Part shown: positions 7,519 through 16,115 of the stretch, in pieces
Layout of the letters: every line of letters begins with the position of its first letter
Numbering within the stretch: position 1 is the first letter of the stretch
Assembly (NCBI GenBank): GCA_964369215.1
Contig: CAYJEZ010000015.1
Span: forward strand, 1 to 28,871
Direction of reading: 5' to 3'
Origin: SIG603 sp964369215
Lineage (GTDB): Bacteria; Bacillota; Clostridia; Oscillospirales; Acutalibacteraceae
Length of the DNA: 28,871 nucleotides
The notes under the pieces: generated by a model
What the model was told of the DNA's origin: nothing
Databases searched by the model: none
Seen by the model: the letters and a program-made list of their open reading frames with translations, nothing else
Position numbers and translations under genes: made by a program

Positions 7519-9441
7519 TTATTCATCATAAGTAACAATTAAGTCTGGGTTGTGCCCTTTGTCCATTTTATGCCTTGCCTTACGATTTTCAACACTGTCA
7601 AAAATTATTGAAAAGTCATAGTCTGACGGATATAGCTCTGCTGCAGGGGTTAATAGCTTAATTCGTTTGTGATTTATTTTTTTCTTTATGCCTTTAATTT
7701 GAACTACTAAATCTCCGTTGTCGTCTGCAGTTTTGTAAATAATACCTATCTCTTTTTGTGGATAAACTTTTACGCTGTCACCCATGTTAAAGCTTTTGCT
7801 TCTTACAGAGCCCTCTTTTTTAGGGAGCTCTTTTTTTATTTTACTAGCCATTCTCATTTGAGGCTTTTCATCTTCGTCATTATAAGTGCGAGTAGCTTGC
7901 TCTGTTTTAATCGGAGTGTTTTTCTCGTATGCTTCAAAATGAGCTCTTTTTAAAAGGTGGTCAGGCAAACCTAGTCGCTCTGCAATATGCAGTGCACAGC
8001 TCTCACCTGCTTCGCCTATTTGTAGTTTATATAAAGGTTTTAGGTTCTCTTTATCAAAGTCCATTCTAGCATTTACTAATGTAGGTGTGTTTTTTGCAAA
8101 GTCTTTTATCTCAGGGTAATGGGTTGTTGCTAAAAATAGGCAGTCTTTTTTTCTCAACTCGTCTAATATTGCAATAGCTATGCCCATGCCCTCTGCTGGG
8201 TCTGTGCCAGAGCCTAACTCGTCGAGTAGAACAAGGCTCTCGTGAGATACACTCTTTAGAATATGCACAATGCTTTTGATATGAGAAGAGAAAGTTGACA
8301 AATTCTCAGATATACTTTGGCCGTCGCCAATGTCACACAATACATTTGCATGCATTGAGAACACACTGCCCTCTTCACAAGGAACATGAAGACCGCATTG
8401 AGCCATTAGAGAAAGAAGACCTACTGTTTTTAATGCAACGGTCTTTCCACCGGTGTTAGGGCCAGTTATTATAACTCCTTTAACGTCTCCGCCTATTTCA
8501 AAGTCTAAGGGAACACATTCGCTCACTTTTAAAAGAGGGTGCCTACCCCTAATTATTTTTATTGCTCTGTCTGTAGATATTGTAGGCTCAATAGCCTTTA
8601 AATCTAATGAGAATTTAGCCTTAGCAAAAATAAAGTCTAACAGCTCCATATACTCCATATTTGTTTTAAGCTCTGTAATACAATCGTCTACTATTGATGT
8701 GAGGGTGTAAAGTATTTTGCGAATTTCATTGTCTTCTGCTATATGCAGTAAAGACAGCTCCTCTTGCAAACGACTTACCGACGATGGCTCAATAAACACA
8801 GTAGCCCCAGTGGCAGAGGCATCTACTACTGTGCCTTGAACTTGGTTTTTATACTCTTTTTTTACAGGCAGAACAAACCTACCGTTTCGGCTGGTAATAG
8901 TGTTGTCTGATAAATAGTTTTTCTTGCTTTTTAAAACGCTGTCAAGTTTTACTTTAACTGCGGCTTGAGTGTTCTCCATTTTACGCCTTATGTCAGACAA
9001 AGTTTTTGAGGCAGAGCTGTGTACTTTATCGTTTACTACTGCAGTTTCAATTTCTTCTCTGAGTTCATCGAGTATATGAAATGCCCTTCCATAAAAAGCT
9101 ACTCTAAGCTCTAGGCTTTCAGATTTTTTCAAAAATGTAGCCATTCGTTTGCACGCACCTATAAAAGATGCGACAGAGCTTAATTGCTCTGGCAAAAGCA
9201 TAGAGCCTTTTTGAGCTAAATCTAATATACTATTAAGTTCTAACATAGATACAACAGGTGGCGTGCCTGTGGTGTCTATAATTTTTATGGCTTCGCTTGT
9301 GTCTGTTAGGTTAGCCTTGCATTCGCGCTCGTTTAAAAAAGGAGATAAAGATATCAGTTTATTTTTAGCACTTGTTGAAAGTGCGAATTCACTAAGTTTT
9401 TCAAGTATGGCGTTAAATTCTAATGTGTTGTAGGTGTTCAT
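7519..9441 (-). CDS. mutS2: MutS2-family ATPase lacking the Smr domain
   Basis: A MutS-like ABC ATPase of about 640 residues. It has a MutS2 N-terminal part (LEFNAILEKLSEFA), the core and clamp region, then Walker A GPNTGGKT (about 327-334) and Walker B LVLLDELGSGTDPAEG (Asp about 407). The C-terminal part has a KOW-like segment (GDSVKVYPQKEIGIIYK), but the chain ends soon after, with no Smr nuclease domain. B. subtilis MutS2 has about 785 residues with Smr and is linked to rescue of collided ribosomes. I placed the start at the ATG at 9441, which follows GAAAGG. The frame is open back to a TTG at 9510 that lacks a ribosome site. It is transcribed divergently from mreB through a long leader. 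Confidence 0.9.
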   Translation of the reverse strand: MNTYNTLEFNAILEKLSEFALSTSAKNKLISLSPFLNERECKANLTDTSEAIKIIDTTGTPPVVSMLELNSILDLAQKGSMLLPEQLSSVASFIGACKRMATFLKKSESLELRVAFYGRAFHILDELREEIETAVVNDKVHSSASKTLSDIRRKMENTQAAVKVKLDSVLKSKKNYLSDNTITSRNGRFVLPVKKEYKNQVQGTVVDASATGATVFIEPSSVSRLQEELSLLHIAEDNEIRKILYTLTSIVDDCITELKTNMEYMELLDFIFAKAKFSLDLKAIEPTISTDRAIKIIRGRHPLLKVSECVPLDFEIGGDVKGVIITGPNTGGKTVALKTVGLLSLMAQCGLHVPCEEGSVFSMHANVLCDIGDGQSISENLSTFSSHIKSIVHILKSVSHESLVLLDELGSGTDPAEGMGIAIAILDELRKKDCLFLATTHYPEIKDFAKNTPTLVNARMDFDKENLKPLYKLQIGEAGESCALHIAERLGLPDHLLKRAHFEAYEKNTPIKTEQATRTYNDEDEKPQMRMASKIKKELPKKEGSVRSKSFNMGDSVKVYPQKEIGIIYKTADDNGDLVVQIKGIKKKINHKRIKLLTPAAELYPSDYDFSIIFDSVENRKARHKMDKGHNPDLIVTYDE

Positions 9442-9813
9442 TGTATTGGTCAACCTTTCGTTATTAATTAAAGTTTGGTATATGTGGTTGTTGCTGTATA
9501 CAGATGTCAATGGTTTGGGGCTAATATACGCAAAAAAGCGTACCGGGAGAATACCCGTTACACTTCATAAAATATCAGTACAAGCCGTAAAACACATAGA
9601 TACGTATATGCTCAGCTTATAATATATATAATAAAATTGAGAAGTAAATTGTAAAGAATAATCCTGTAGTTTTTGTTTAAGGCGAGAAAAAACAGCTCGA
9701 CAAACAAGCGGTAAACCGTACACTTAAACTAAAATATTTAATTAATTATCTATTTAGAATATCCGATACAATTACAATTAACAAAAACTTACCTCTTCAA
9801 TCTTATTTTTTTC
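9442..9813 (-). promoter_or_regulatory. Long mutS2 leader with terminator-like hairpin
   Basis: If transcription begins at the promoter at 9820-9848, mutS2 has a leader of about 370 nt. In it, on the minus strand, CGGG-6 nt-CCCG (9557 to 9544) is followed closely by six T (9537 to 9532). The T-run also lies in the loop of a competing 5-bp hairpin, TACGC/GCGTA. This resembles an attenuator, but I see no T-box or known riboswitch consensus and no other gene in the interval. Confidence 0.35.
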
Positions 9814-9819
9814 GGATTT

Positions 9820-9848
9820 ATTCTAGCACCGTTTTACAGTTTTGTCAA
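9820..9848 (-). promoter_or_regulatory. Sigma-A promoter for mutS2
   Basis: On the minus strand, TTGACA (9848-9843), a 17-bp spacer and TAGAAT (9825-9820). This is a near-consensus vegetative promoter. It is back to back with the mreB promoter, about 85 bp away. Confidence 0.75.
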
Positions 9849-9932
9849 GAGAAATATTAGTTTGTAATTAAAAAATAATATAAAAAATATGATGTTTAAT
9901 TTTTGTTTTTAAGAAATTAACAAATTGAGGTG

Positions 9933-9961
9933 TTGATATATTGTGTTAAATTTGGTATAAT
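9933..9961 (+). promoter_or_regulatory. Sigma-A promoter for the mreB operon
   Basis: TTGATA (9933-9938), a 17-bp spacer and TATAAT (9956-9961), about 72 bp before the mreB start. No terminator is seen before the end of pbp2, so this promoter probably drives mreBCD and pbp2. Confidence 0.8.
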
Positions 9962-10033
9962 GTATGTTCAAAATACAAGTGTGCAAAATAGTGAAATATG
10001 GCTTAAGCTAAAAAGAGAAAGCAGGGCGGCGTT

Positions 10034-11059
10034 TTGGCAAGAAAAAAAGATTTAAGTCTTACCTCGGCGATTGGAAAAGAGTTAGGTGTAGACTTTGGAA
10101 CTGTAAATACAGTTATATATTTAAACGGTAAAGGCGTAATAGTAAGAGAGCCTAGTTTGATAGCAGTAGATAACAAAACACAAGATATTTTAGCCGTTGG
10201 TAAAGAGGCTAAAGAGATGGTGGGTAGAAATCCGCAAAGTATTAAACTTTTAAGACCAGTTGCAAATGGGGTTGTTTATAGCTTTGACTCAGCAACAGTT
10301 TTTTTAAAAGCATTGCTCAAAAAGAGTGCAAGCACTGGTGTGGGCAGGGGGCGAATGATTCTCTCTCACCCTTATGGAGCAACAGAGGTTGAAAAATTAG
10401 CACTTGAAGAGGTGGGTAGAGCGAGTGGAGCAGTAGACATAAGCCTACTAGACGCACCTATTGCTGCGTTAATAGGCGAGGGAGTTGCGCCTGTTACGCC
10501 TACAGGGCAAATGATAATAGACATGGGTGCAGGTCATACAGAGGTATCTGTATGCATTTTTGGAGAAATAGTTTCTAGCTTTTGTGAGAGAACAGGTGCC
10601 TTAGACATAGACCAAAGCATAATAAGGTTTATGAAATTAAAGTACAATCTTTTAATTTCTGACTTAACCGCTGAGCAAGTAAAACTAAAAGTAGGCAATG
10701 CGGTTACCCATGGTATAAACTCACAAGTTTTTATGGATGTAAAAGGAAGAAGCATTGTTGATGGATTGCCGAAAAGTGTTAATGTGAGCTCTGAGGAGAT
10801 AAGAGAGCCAATAATTCAAGCTTTGAGCGTGATTAACAGACTAGTTGTGAAAGCTAGTGAAGATTTGCCCCCGCAAATTGCCGCAGACATTTTAGAGAGT
10901 GATGTGATAGTAACAGGTGGAGGCAGTTTGCTAAAAGGCTTAAAGGAATATATTGAAGAAAGTTGTGGGCTTAAAGCAAGGCTTTCTGAAAGGCCTTTTG
11001 ATACAGTTGCCGAGGGATTAGGAAAAGCTTTTGCCCAAGCAATAGAGCAAAATAAATAA
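10034..11059 (+). CDS. mreB: Divergent MreB-like cell-shape protein
   Basis: An actin-like protein of 341 residues that should polymerise under the membrane and guide lateral wall synthesis with MreC, MreD and PBP2. Phosphate-1 motif DFGTVNT is at residues 20-26, phosphate-2 DMGAGHTEV at 163-171, and the adenosine motif TGGGSLLKGL is near the C terminus. It departs from the family at key points. The usual IEEP segment holding the catalytic Glu reads LDAP (Ala141), and GGGTTE is GAGHTE. ATP hydrolysis may therefore be slow or absent. A TTG start at 10034 follows an AGGGCGG site. The order mreB-mreC-mreD-pbp2 supports the call. Confidence 0.88.
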   Translation: MARKKDLSLTSAIGKELGVDFGTVNTVIYLNGKGVIVREPSLIAVDNKTQDILAVGKEAKEMVGRNPQSIKLLRPVANGVVYSFDSATVFLKALLKKSASTGVGRGRMILSHPYGATEVEKLALEEVGRASGAVDISLLDAPIAALIGEGVAPVTPTGQMIIDMGAGHTEVSVCIFGEIVSSFCERTGALDIDQSIIRFMKLKYNLLISDLTAEQVKLKVGNAVTHGINSQVFMDVKGRSIVDGLPKSVNVSSEEIREPIIQALSVINRLVVKASEDLPPQIAADILESDVIVTGGGSLLKGLKEYIEESCGLKARLSERPFDTVAEGLGKAFAQAIEQNK

Positions 11060-11174
11060 TAGAAGCAAGGCTATTGTTTAAGATGATAGCAAGTTACCTA
11101 TACACTGTATGTGATTAATTAGAGGGGTAAGCTATTACATCTGTATTAATCTATGAAAGGGAGTGTGTCATAAT

Positions 11175-12047
11175 ATGAGAGGTTTTTTTAGAAGCAACAC
11201 TTTTAAAATAATGATTATGGTAGTGTTAATAATGCTTGCAATCTTGTCTTTATCTACTGCTGTAGGTAGTGCTACGGTGGTGTCGTTGTTTGGGTTGAGT
11301 ACTTCGCCTATGGGAGAAGTAGTGGTTGAGGCAACTTCTCAACAAAAAGATGAACTAGCAGAACTTACCAGAGAGCAACTAGAGATTTACGCTATTGAGC
11401 TAGAGGCACAAAACCAAGAGTTTAGAGAAATGCTAGTAGATTATTACGACATAAAAGAAGAGAATGCACAGTATGAAGAAACCCTTAACTTAAGAGATAA
11501 AATGCCCGAGTTAGAGGTAGTTCCTGCAAGTGTTACCGCAAGGGACCCCTCACAAATAAACACAGAGTTTTCTATTAATTTAGGAAGTGTAGACGGCGTG
11601 TCTGAAGGTGATACAGTAATTACTAGCGCAGGGCTTGTCGGTGTTATTAAAGAGGTTTATTCTTTGTCGTCAAGGGTAAGTACTATTTTGTCTGAAGACA
11701 TAAATGTAGGCGCAGCTGTAGAAAGTGTTGGAGAGAGTGGAGTAGTTAAAGGCGACGCAGAAGCAAGTATTAACGGGCTGGTAAAATTTGATTACTTGAC
11801 TAAAAACACACAGGTGCAAATTGGAGACTTAATTACCACTACTGGTTCTGGTGGCAATTTTCCTGAAGGGATTATAATAGGCGAGGTGGCGTACATGGGC
11901 ACTAGCGATGAAGATGTATCGCTGTATGCTATGGTAGAGCCAATAGAAGATATTAGAACGATTTCTTCTGTATTTGTAATAACCAATTTTGACGGCAAGG
12001 GTGAGATTGAAGAGATTTCAGACGAAGAAGATGGAGAAGAGGAATAA
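11175..12047 (+). CDS. mreC: Rod shape-determining protein MreC
   Basis: A bitopic scaffold of 290 residues connecting MreB/MreD to the penicillin-binding proteins outside the membrane. One N-terminal membrane helix (about residues 10-32) is followed by a coiled coil (about 55-105) and the MreC beta-barrel domain, with INLGSVDGVSEGDTVI and GLVGVIKEV, typical of the family. The C terminus is a very acidic tail rich in Glu and Asp, which is unusual but not rare in Firmicutes. The ATG at 11175 is 11 nt after GGGAG. A GTG at 11163 is also in frame but overlaps the ribosome site. The stop overlaps the mreD start (TAATGA). Confidence 0.93.
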   Translation: MRGFFRSNTFKIMIMVVLIMLAILSLSTAVGSATVVSLFGLSTSPMGEVVVEATSQQKDELAELTREQLEIYAIELEAQNQEFREMLVDYYDIKEENAQYEETLNLRDKMPELEVVPASVTARDPSQINTEFSINLGSVDGVSEGDTVITSAGLVGVIKEVYSLSSRVSTILSEDINVGAAVESVGESGVVKGDAEASINGLVKFDYLTKNTQVQIGDLITTTGSGGNFPEGIIIGEVAYMGTSDEDVSLYAMVEPIEDIRTISSVFVITNFDGKGEIEEISDEEDGEEE

Positions 12048-12577
12048 TGAATGCAAGAATAAATAAAAACATTAAGTATTTCTCATATTTTCTTGAATTT
12101 ATTCTGCTTTATTTGCTTCAAAATATGCCTTGGATTTTTCCTGAAATTTTAAGTGTAACTCCTACTTTAATAATTCCTGCCGCTATTACAATAGCAATGC
12201 TTGAAACAGAGACAGAAGCCGTTTTTTTAGGTATGATTGCAGGACTTATGGTGGATATTTCGTTTGGAATGTACATTGGATTATTTGGTGCTATAATGGC
12301 AATAATATGCCCGTTTTTAAGCTATTTTGTTAAAAGAGTAAATATAAATATTTACTCTGCTAGCTTATATGGATTTATAGCGGTAATAGTTTGTGCAATG
12401 CTAGATTGGCTTTTTAGATATGTAGTACCGGGTTATGGAAATATTTGGATTTTTTTAATAAATAACTATTTGCCTATATACTTGTACTCAACACTTGTTT
12501 TACCTCTTTTGTATATACTGAATTTAGGTGTGCACAACGGGTTAAAGTCTGTAGAATTAGCAGATGAAATTGAATGA
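12047..12577 (+). CDS. mreD: Rod shape-determining protein MreD
   Basis: An integral membrane protein of 176 residues with about five hydrophobic segments, including LEFILLYLLQ, the ETEAVFLGMIAGLMVDISFG motif typical of MreD, and two helices in the C-terminal half. It is a partner of MreC in the elongation machinery. The start overlaps the mreC stop by one base and the end lies just before pbp2, so the genes are translationally coupled. Sequence conservation is low in this family, and the call rests on the topology, the VDISFG motif and the position. Confidence 0.9.
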   Translation: MNARINKNIKYFSYFLEFILLYLLQNMPWIFPEILSVTPTLIIPAAITIAMLETETEAVFLGMIAGLMVDISFGMYIGLFGAIMAIICPFLSYFVKRVNINIYSASLYGFIAVIVCAMLDWLFRYVVPGYGNIWIFLINNYLPIYLYSTLVLPLLYILNLGVHNGLKSVELADEIE

Positions 12578-12621
12578 TAAAAGGTATAGTTGTTTGTATG
12601 TTTGATGTGAAAGGTTTAACA

Positions 12622-14625
12622 ATGAATAAAAGAAAATACATTACACCGCTTGTTATATTTGTTGTTGTTATGATTGTGTTTATGGCAAGGCTTTTTCAGT
12701 GGCAATTTATTGATGGTGAACACTATCAAGCACAAGCGATAAGCAGTGGAAGTTACTACATAAAACTAAATGCCTCTCGAGGAGAAATTCTTGATAGAAA
12801 TGGAAATGCACTTGCACAAAGCCGTACAGTTTACAATGTAGTAGTAAATGCATTAACTATGGATAGCGACAGGAATGACGCTTTAGAATTTTTAATAGGC
12901 TTACTTGATGAAAGAGGTATAGAACCTATTGACAATTTTCCTATTGAGCTATCTGAGGTGGGATTTTACAAGTTTGTTGAAGATAGAGAGAGCGATATTA
13001 AGTATTTAACTGAAGATTTGCTAGGATTAGAAGAAGAAGCTAGTGCTGACGAATGCATGGAGCTTATTATAGAAAGATATGATTTAGAAGATTACCCTAA
13101 GGCTATAGTGCGGGACATGGCGTCAATAAGGTTTGGAATGACAAAAGCGCAATTTAGTGTTTCAAGCCCCTATTTAATAGCAGAAGATATTGACATGGAG
13201 ACTGTTCAAATAATTGAAGAAGAAAGCCTTAATATGCCAGGCGTTGAAATACGATTAAGTACAAAAAGAGAGTATGAAGACGGTACTATTGCCCCTCATA
13301 TTATAGGCAGCATAGGCTCTATCACTCAAGAGCAATATGACTTATTTGTAGAGAATGACAACACTTATTCGTCGTCTAATGTGTCAGGATACGCCTACAA
13401 CGACAAACTAGGGCAAAGTGGAATAGAGTCGGCATTTGAAGAAGAATTAAGGGGAGAAAACGGTAAGCAAGAGATAATTACGGATATAGACGGAAAAATG
13501 CATGCTGCAGATATAACTGTTCATCCAAAAGCAGGAAACAATATTTATTTAACAATAGACTCTACACTGCAGTCTGTGCTAAACAACTCGCTCGCTAGAA
13601 ATGTAGAGGCAGCCGAACCAGAAGAGGCAATTGCAGGTGCGGCAGTGGTGCTTGATATAGAAACCTTTGGTGTGTTGGCGGCGTCTACTTATCCATCTTT
13701 TGATATTAAGCAGTATACAACAGACTCTGGTTATTACAATAATTTACTTGAAGATGAAACATTACCTTTGTTCAATAGGGCGTTTAATGGTGCATTTACA
13801 CCGGGGTCTATTCTTAAGCCCATAGTTGGGTTAGGGGCACTTGAAGAGGGCGTTATTACTGAGAACACTCATATATATTGCAACCATACTTACAGTTTTT
13901 ACGAAACAGACCCACTGGCATGCATAGGCATACATGGTGTGGGAAATGTAGGTTTTTTTGAGGCAATGGCAAGCTCGTGCAACAGTTACTTTGCAGACGC
14001 AGGCAGGCTATTAGGCATCGAAAAAATGGAAGTTTATGCAAACTTATTTGGGCTTGGTGAGAAAACAGGCATTGAAATATCTGAGACACTAGGAGGAATG
14101 ACTAACCCTACCGACTACAGGGCAATACATGGTGTAGAATGGGTAGATGGTGTTACAGTGCATGCTTCAATAGGACAAGCCGACAGCGTTTTCAGTCCAT
14201 TACAGCTTGCTACATATACTGCAACAATCGCTAATGACGGAGTAAGACTAGAGACACATTTAATGCATAAAATAACTGAGTTTGACAATAATAAGGTTAT
14301 AGAGGATTACGAACCTGTGGTGGTTGACGAAATCCCAGTAGACCCGCATAATATAGATTTAATACAATCCGCTATGAGAGATGTTATAACTAGCGGTACC
14401 GCTAGAAGAAATTTTAGCGACTACCCAATAGCAATAGCTGGTAAAACAGGTACAGCACAAAATAACAATAAGCCTGACAGCTCTACATTTATTGCATATG
14501 CCCCTTACGATGACCCCAAAATTGCCATTGCTGTTGTGCTTGAATATGCAGACTCTAGTACACTTACACAGAATGTTGCTAAAGACATTTTAAACTATTA
14601 TTTTTATGGTATAGTGCCAGAATAA
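12622..14625 (+). CDS. mrdA: Penicillin-binding protein 2 (class B transpeptidase)
   Basis: A membrane-anchored transpeptidase for lateral wall peptidoglycan, about 667 residues. It has an N-terminal membrane helix (about 6-25), the PBP dimerisation domain starting at ASRGEILDRNG, and a transpeptidase domain. The active-site serine motif S-I-L-K is at 396-399, S-C-N at 452-454 and K-T-G at 608-610. The reading frame is open from an ATG at 12574 that overlaps mreD. The ATG at 12622, 7 nt after AAAGG, gives the usual short cytoplasmic tail and is more likely. No rodA lies in the window, so its SEDS glycosyltransferase partner must be elsewhere. Confidence 0.95.
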   Translation: MNKRKYITPLVIFVVVMIVFMARLFQWQFIDGEHYQAQAISSGSYYIKLNASRGEILDRNGNALAQSRTVYNVVVNALTMDSDRNDALEFLIGLLDERGIEPIDNFPIELSEVGFYKFVEDRESDIKYLTEDLLGLEEEASADECMELIIERYDLEDYPKAIVRDMASIRFGMTKAQFSVSSPYLIAEDIDMETVQIIEEESLNMPGVEIRLSTKREYEDGTIAPHIIGSIGSITQEQYDLFVENDNTYSSSNVSGYAYNDKLGQSGIESAFEEELRGENGKQEIITDIDGKMHAADITVHPKAGNNIYLTIDSTLQSVLNNSLARNVEAAEPEEAIAGAAVVLDIETFGVLAASTYPSFDIKQYTTDSGYYNNLLEDETLPLFNRAFNGAFTPGSILKPIVGLGALEEGVITENTHIYCNHTYSFYETDPLACIGIHGVGNVGFFEAMASSCNSYFADAGRLLGIEKMEVYANLFGLGEKTGIEISETLGGMTNPTDYRAIHGVEWVDGVTVHASIGQADSVFSPLQLATYTATIANDGVRLETHLMHKITEFDNNKVIEDYEPVVVDEIPVDPHNIDLIQSAMRDVITSGTARRNFSDYPIAIAGKTGTAQNNNKPDSSTFIAYAPYDDPKIAIAVVLEYADSSTLTQNVAKDILNYYFYGIVPE

Positions 14626-14707
14626 TCACTCTTTATGTAATTACGTACAAATTTGAACAATGTTGTATATTGATATAGCCGAAATCTAACAAAGTTATAA
14701 AATAATT

Positions 14708-14736
14708 TTGACTATTTGAAAAATTTATGTTAATAT
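14708..14736 (+). promoter_or_regulatory. Possible promoter directly before minD
   Basis: TTGACT (14708-14713), a 17-bp spacer and TAATAT (14731-14736). The implied start near 14743 falls inside the AAGGAGG ribosome site (14741-14747), which would give an almost leaderless mRNA with a cut Shine-Dalgarno. It may therefore be a chance match. Confidence 0.35.
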
Positions 14737-14756
14737 GTTTAAGGAGGTAGTATCAT

Positions 14757-15482
14757 ATGGGGAAAGCAATAGTGATAAATTCAGGAAAAGGTGGCGTAGG
14801 CAAGTCAACATTATGCGTTGCTCTAGGTGCTACTTTAGCTAAAAGAAGAAATAGAGTACTTATGATAGATTGTGATGCAGGGCTAAGAACATTAGATAAA
14901 ATGACAGGAAGTGAAGAGAAACTACTGTTTGATTTATTTGATGTTAGCCGTGGCAGATGCACACCTGCACAGGCTATTAATTATTGTCAGAATTTAACTT
15001 ATTTAATGGCGGCACCTTTAAAAGCTGCAAATATGCCTAGTGTGGCATTTATGAAAAGGCTTGTGAATATGTTAAAAGGTCATTTTGACTATGTGTTTTT
15101 AGATTGTGCTGCAGGGTTGGGTGAAGAGTTTATTTCTGCTTCAAGCTGTGCAGATAGCGCTTTAATAGTTTGCACACCAGACCCGGTATCGGTAAGGGCT
15201 GGTGCTAACACATGTATAGCGCTTGACAAATTAGGAATAAAAGACAGAAGCTTAATTATTAATAGGTTTAACCATAGATTATTTGATAAAATAGATGAAA
15301 TAGATGATTTAGATAAAGTTATTGATGAAGTTGGCGTTAAAATTATTGGTCTTGTTCCTGAAGACACAAATTTTGCTAGTTCAATTTTGTGTGCAAAACA
15401 GCCGCAGTCAAAATCAATTGCTATGATAGAAATTGAAAAAATAGCCTCGAGAATATCGGGTGATTATATACCCATTACATAA
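14757..15482 (+). CDS. minD: MinD-like ParA-family ATPase, short form
   Basis: A deviant-Walker P-loop ATPase of 241 residues. Walker A is SGKGGVGKST (Lys11 and Lys16), the second motif is MIDCDAGLRTLD, and Walker B is VFLDCAAGLGEE. The GLR-x-LD segment and SVRAGANTCIALDKLGI point to MinD rather than other ParA proteins. Typical MinD has about 265-270 residues and ends in an amphipathic membrane-targeting helix. This one ends in GDYIPIT without it. The usual partners MinC and MinE are absent on both sides, although the gene lies at the usual place between pbp2 and mgsA. Its role in septum placement is therefore uncertain. Confidence 0.85.
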   Translation: MGKAIVINSGKGGVGKSTLCVALGATLAKRRNRVLMIDCDAGLRTLDKMTGSEEKLLFDLFDVSRGRCTPAQAINYCQNLTYLMAAPLKAANMPSVAFMKRLVNMLKGHFDYVFLDCAAGLGEEFISASSCADSALIVCTPDPVSVRAGANTCIALDKLGIKDRSLIINRFNHRLFDKIDEIDDLDKVIDEVGVKIIGLVPEDTNFASSILCAKQPQSKSIAMIEIEKIASRISGDYIPIT

Positions 15483-15550
15483 GAGTCTTAGAAGAAATAT
15501 GTATATATAGTAAATGCATATAGGAGTATCCGGAAAGGAAGGAACTTAGA

Positions 15551-15949
15551 ATGAATATTGCGATTATGGCACACGACTCAAAAAAAGAATTGATGGTACA
15601 ATTTTGTATTGCATATTGTGGAATTTTGAGCAGACACCACATATGTGCTACAGGTACAACAGGCAAGCTTGTGGCAGATGCGACAGGTTTAGAGGTTCAG
15701 AGATTTTTAAGTGGGCCTCAAGGCGGTGGACAGCAAATTGCAGCAAGAATTTCGCTAGATGAGATAGACTTGCTGATTTTGTTTAGAAATACTATGATAT
15801 CTGACGAGCAAGAGGCAACCGACCTTAATCTTTTGAGAATTTGCGATATGCATCACATTCCTGTTGCAACTAATTTAGCAACGGCTGAGGTACTTATTCA
15901 CGGGTTAGAAAGAGGAGACTTAGACTGGAGAAACATTGTAAAAGGCTAA
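15551..15949 (+). CDS. mgsA: Methylglyoxal synthase-like protein with altered active site
   Basis: A 132-residue member of the MGS fold, which in active enzymes converts dihydroxyacetone phosphate to methylglyoxal. AHDSKK (His8, Asp9), the phosphate-binding ATGTTG at 33-38 and SGPQGG at 54-59 are kept. Aligned without gaps to E. coli MgsA (offset 11), however, catalytic Asp71 is Gly60, Asp91 is Asn80, His98 is Gln87 and Asp101 is Thr90. Catalysis by the known mechanism is unlikely, although the phosphate pocket may remain. It follows minD by 68 bp with a good AAGGAAGG site. It may be a sensor or regulator, or a decaying enzyme. Confidence 0.88.
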   Translation: MNIAIMAHDSKKELMVQFCIAYCGILSRHHICATGTTGKLVADATGLEVQRFLSGPQGGGQQIAARISLDEIDLLILFRNTMISDEQEATDLNLLRICDMHHIPVATNLATAEVLIHGLERGDLDWRNIVKG

Positions 15950-16115
15950 TTGCGTGCTAAAAGTATAGCGGCATATATTAAATAATATACAAAGTAGATT
16001 TTTCTTAAATTAATTTTATTGAAAAGTCTGTTTTGTTACGTTTTGCTAGTATTAGAGCAACGCCTTTTATAAAGTTAAACTAAGTATAATTAATGACATT
16101 AGGAGTTAACATAAA

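Noticed and set aside
7519..9510. mutS2 starting at the TTG at 9510
   Set aside because: There is no ribosome site before the TTG. The ATG at 9441 has GAAAGG upstream and fits the family N terminus.
12574..12621. PBP2 start overlapping mreD
   Set aside because: The overlap is tempting as coupling, but there is a better ribosome site and a more typical N terminus at 12622.
14708..14736. Firm minD promoter
   Set aside because: The predicted start lies inside the Shine-Dalgarno sequence, so it is kept only as a low-confidence feature.
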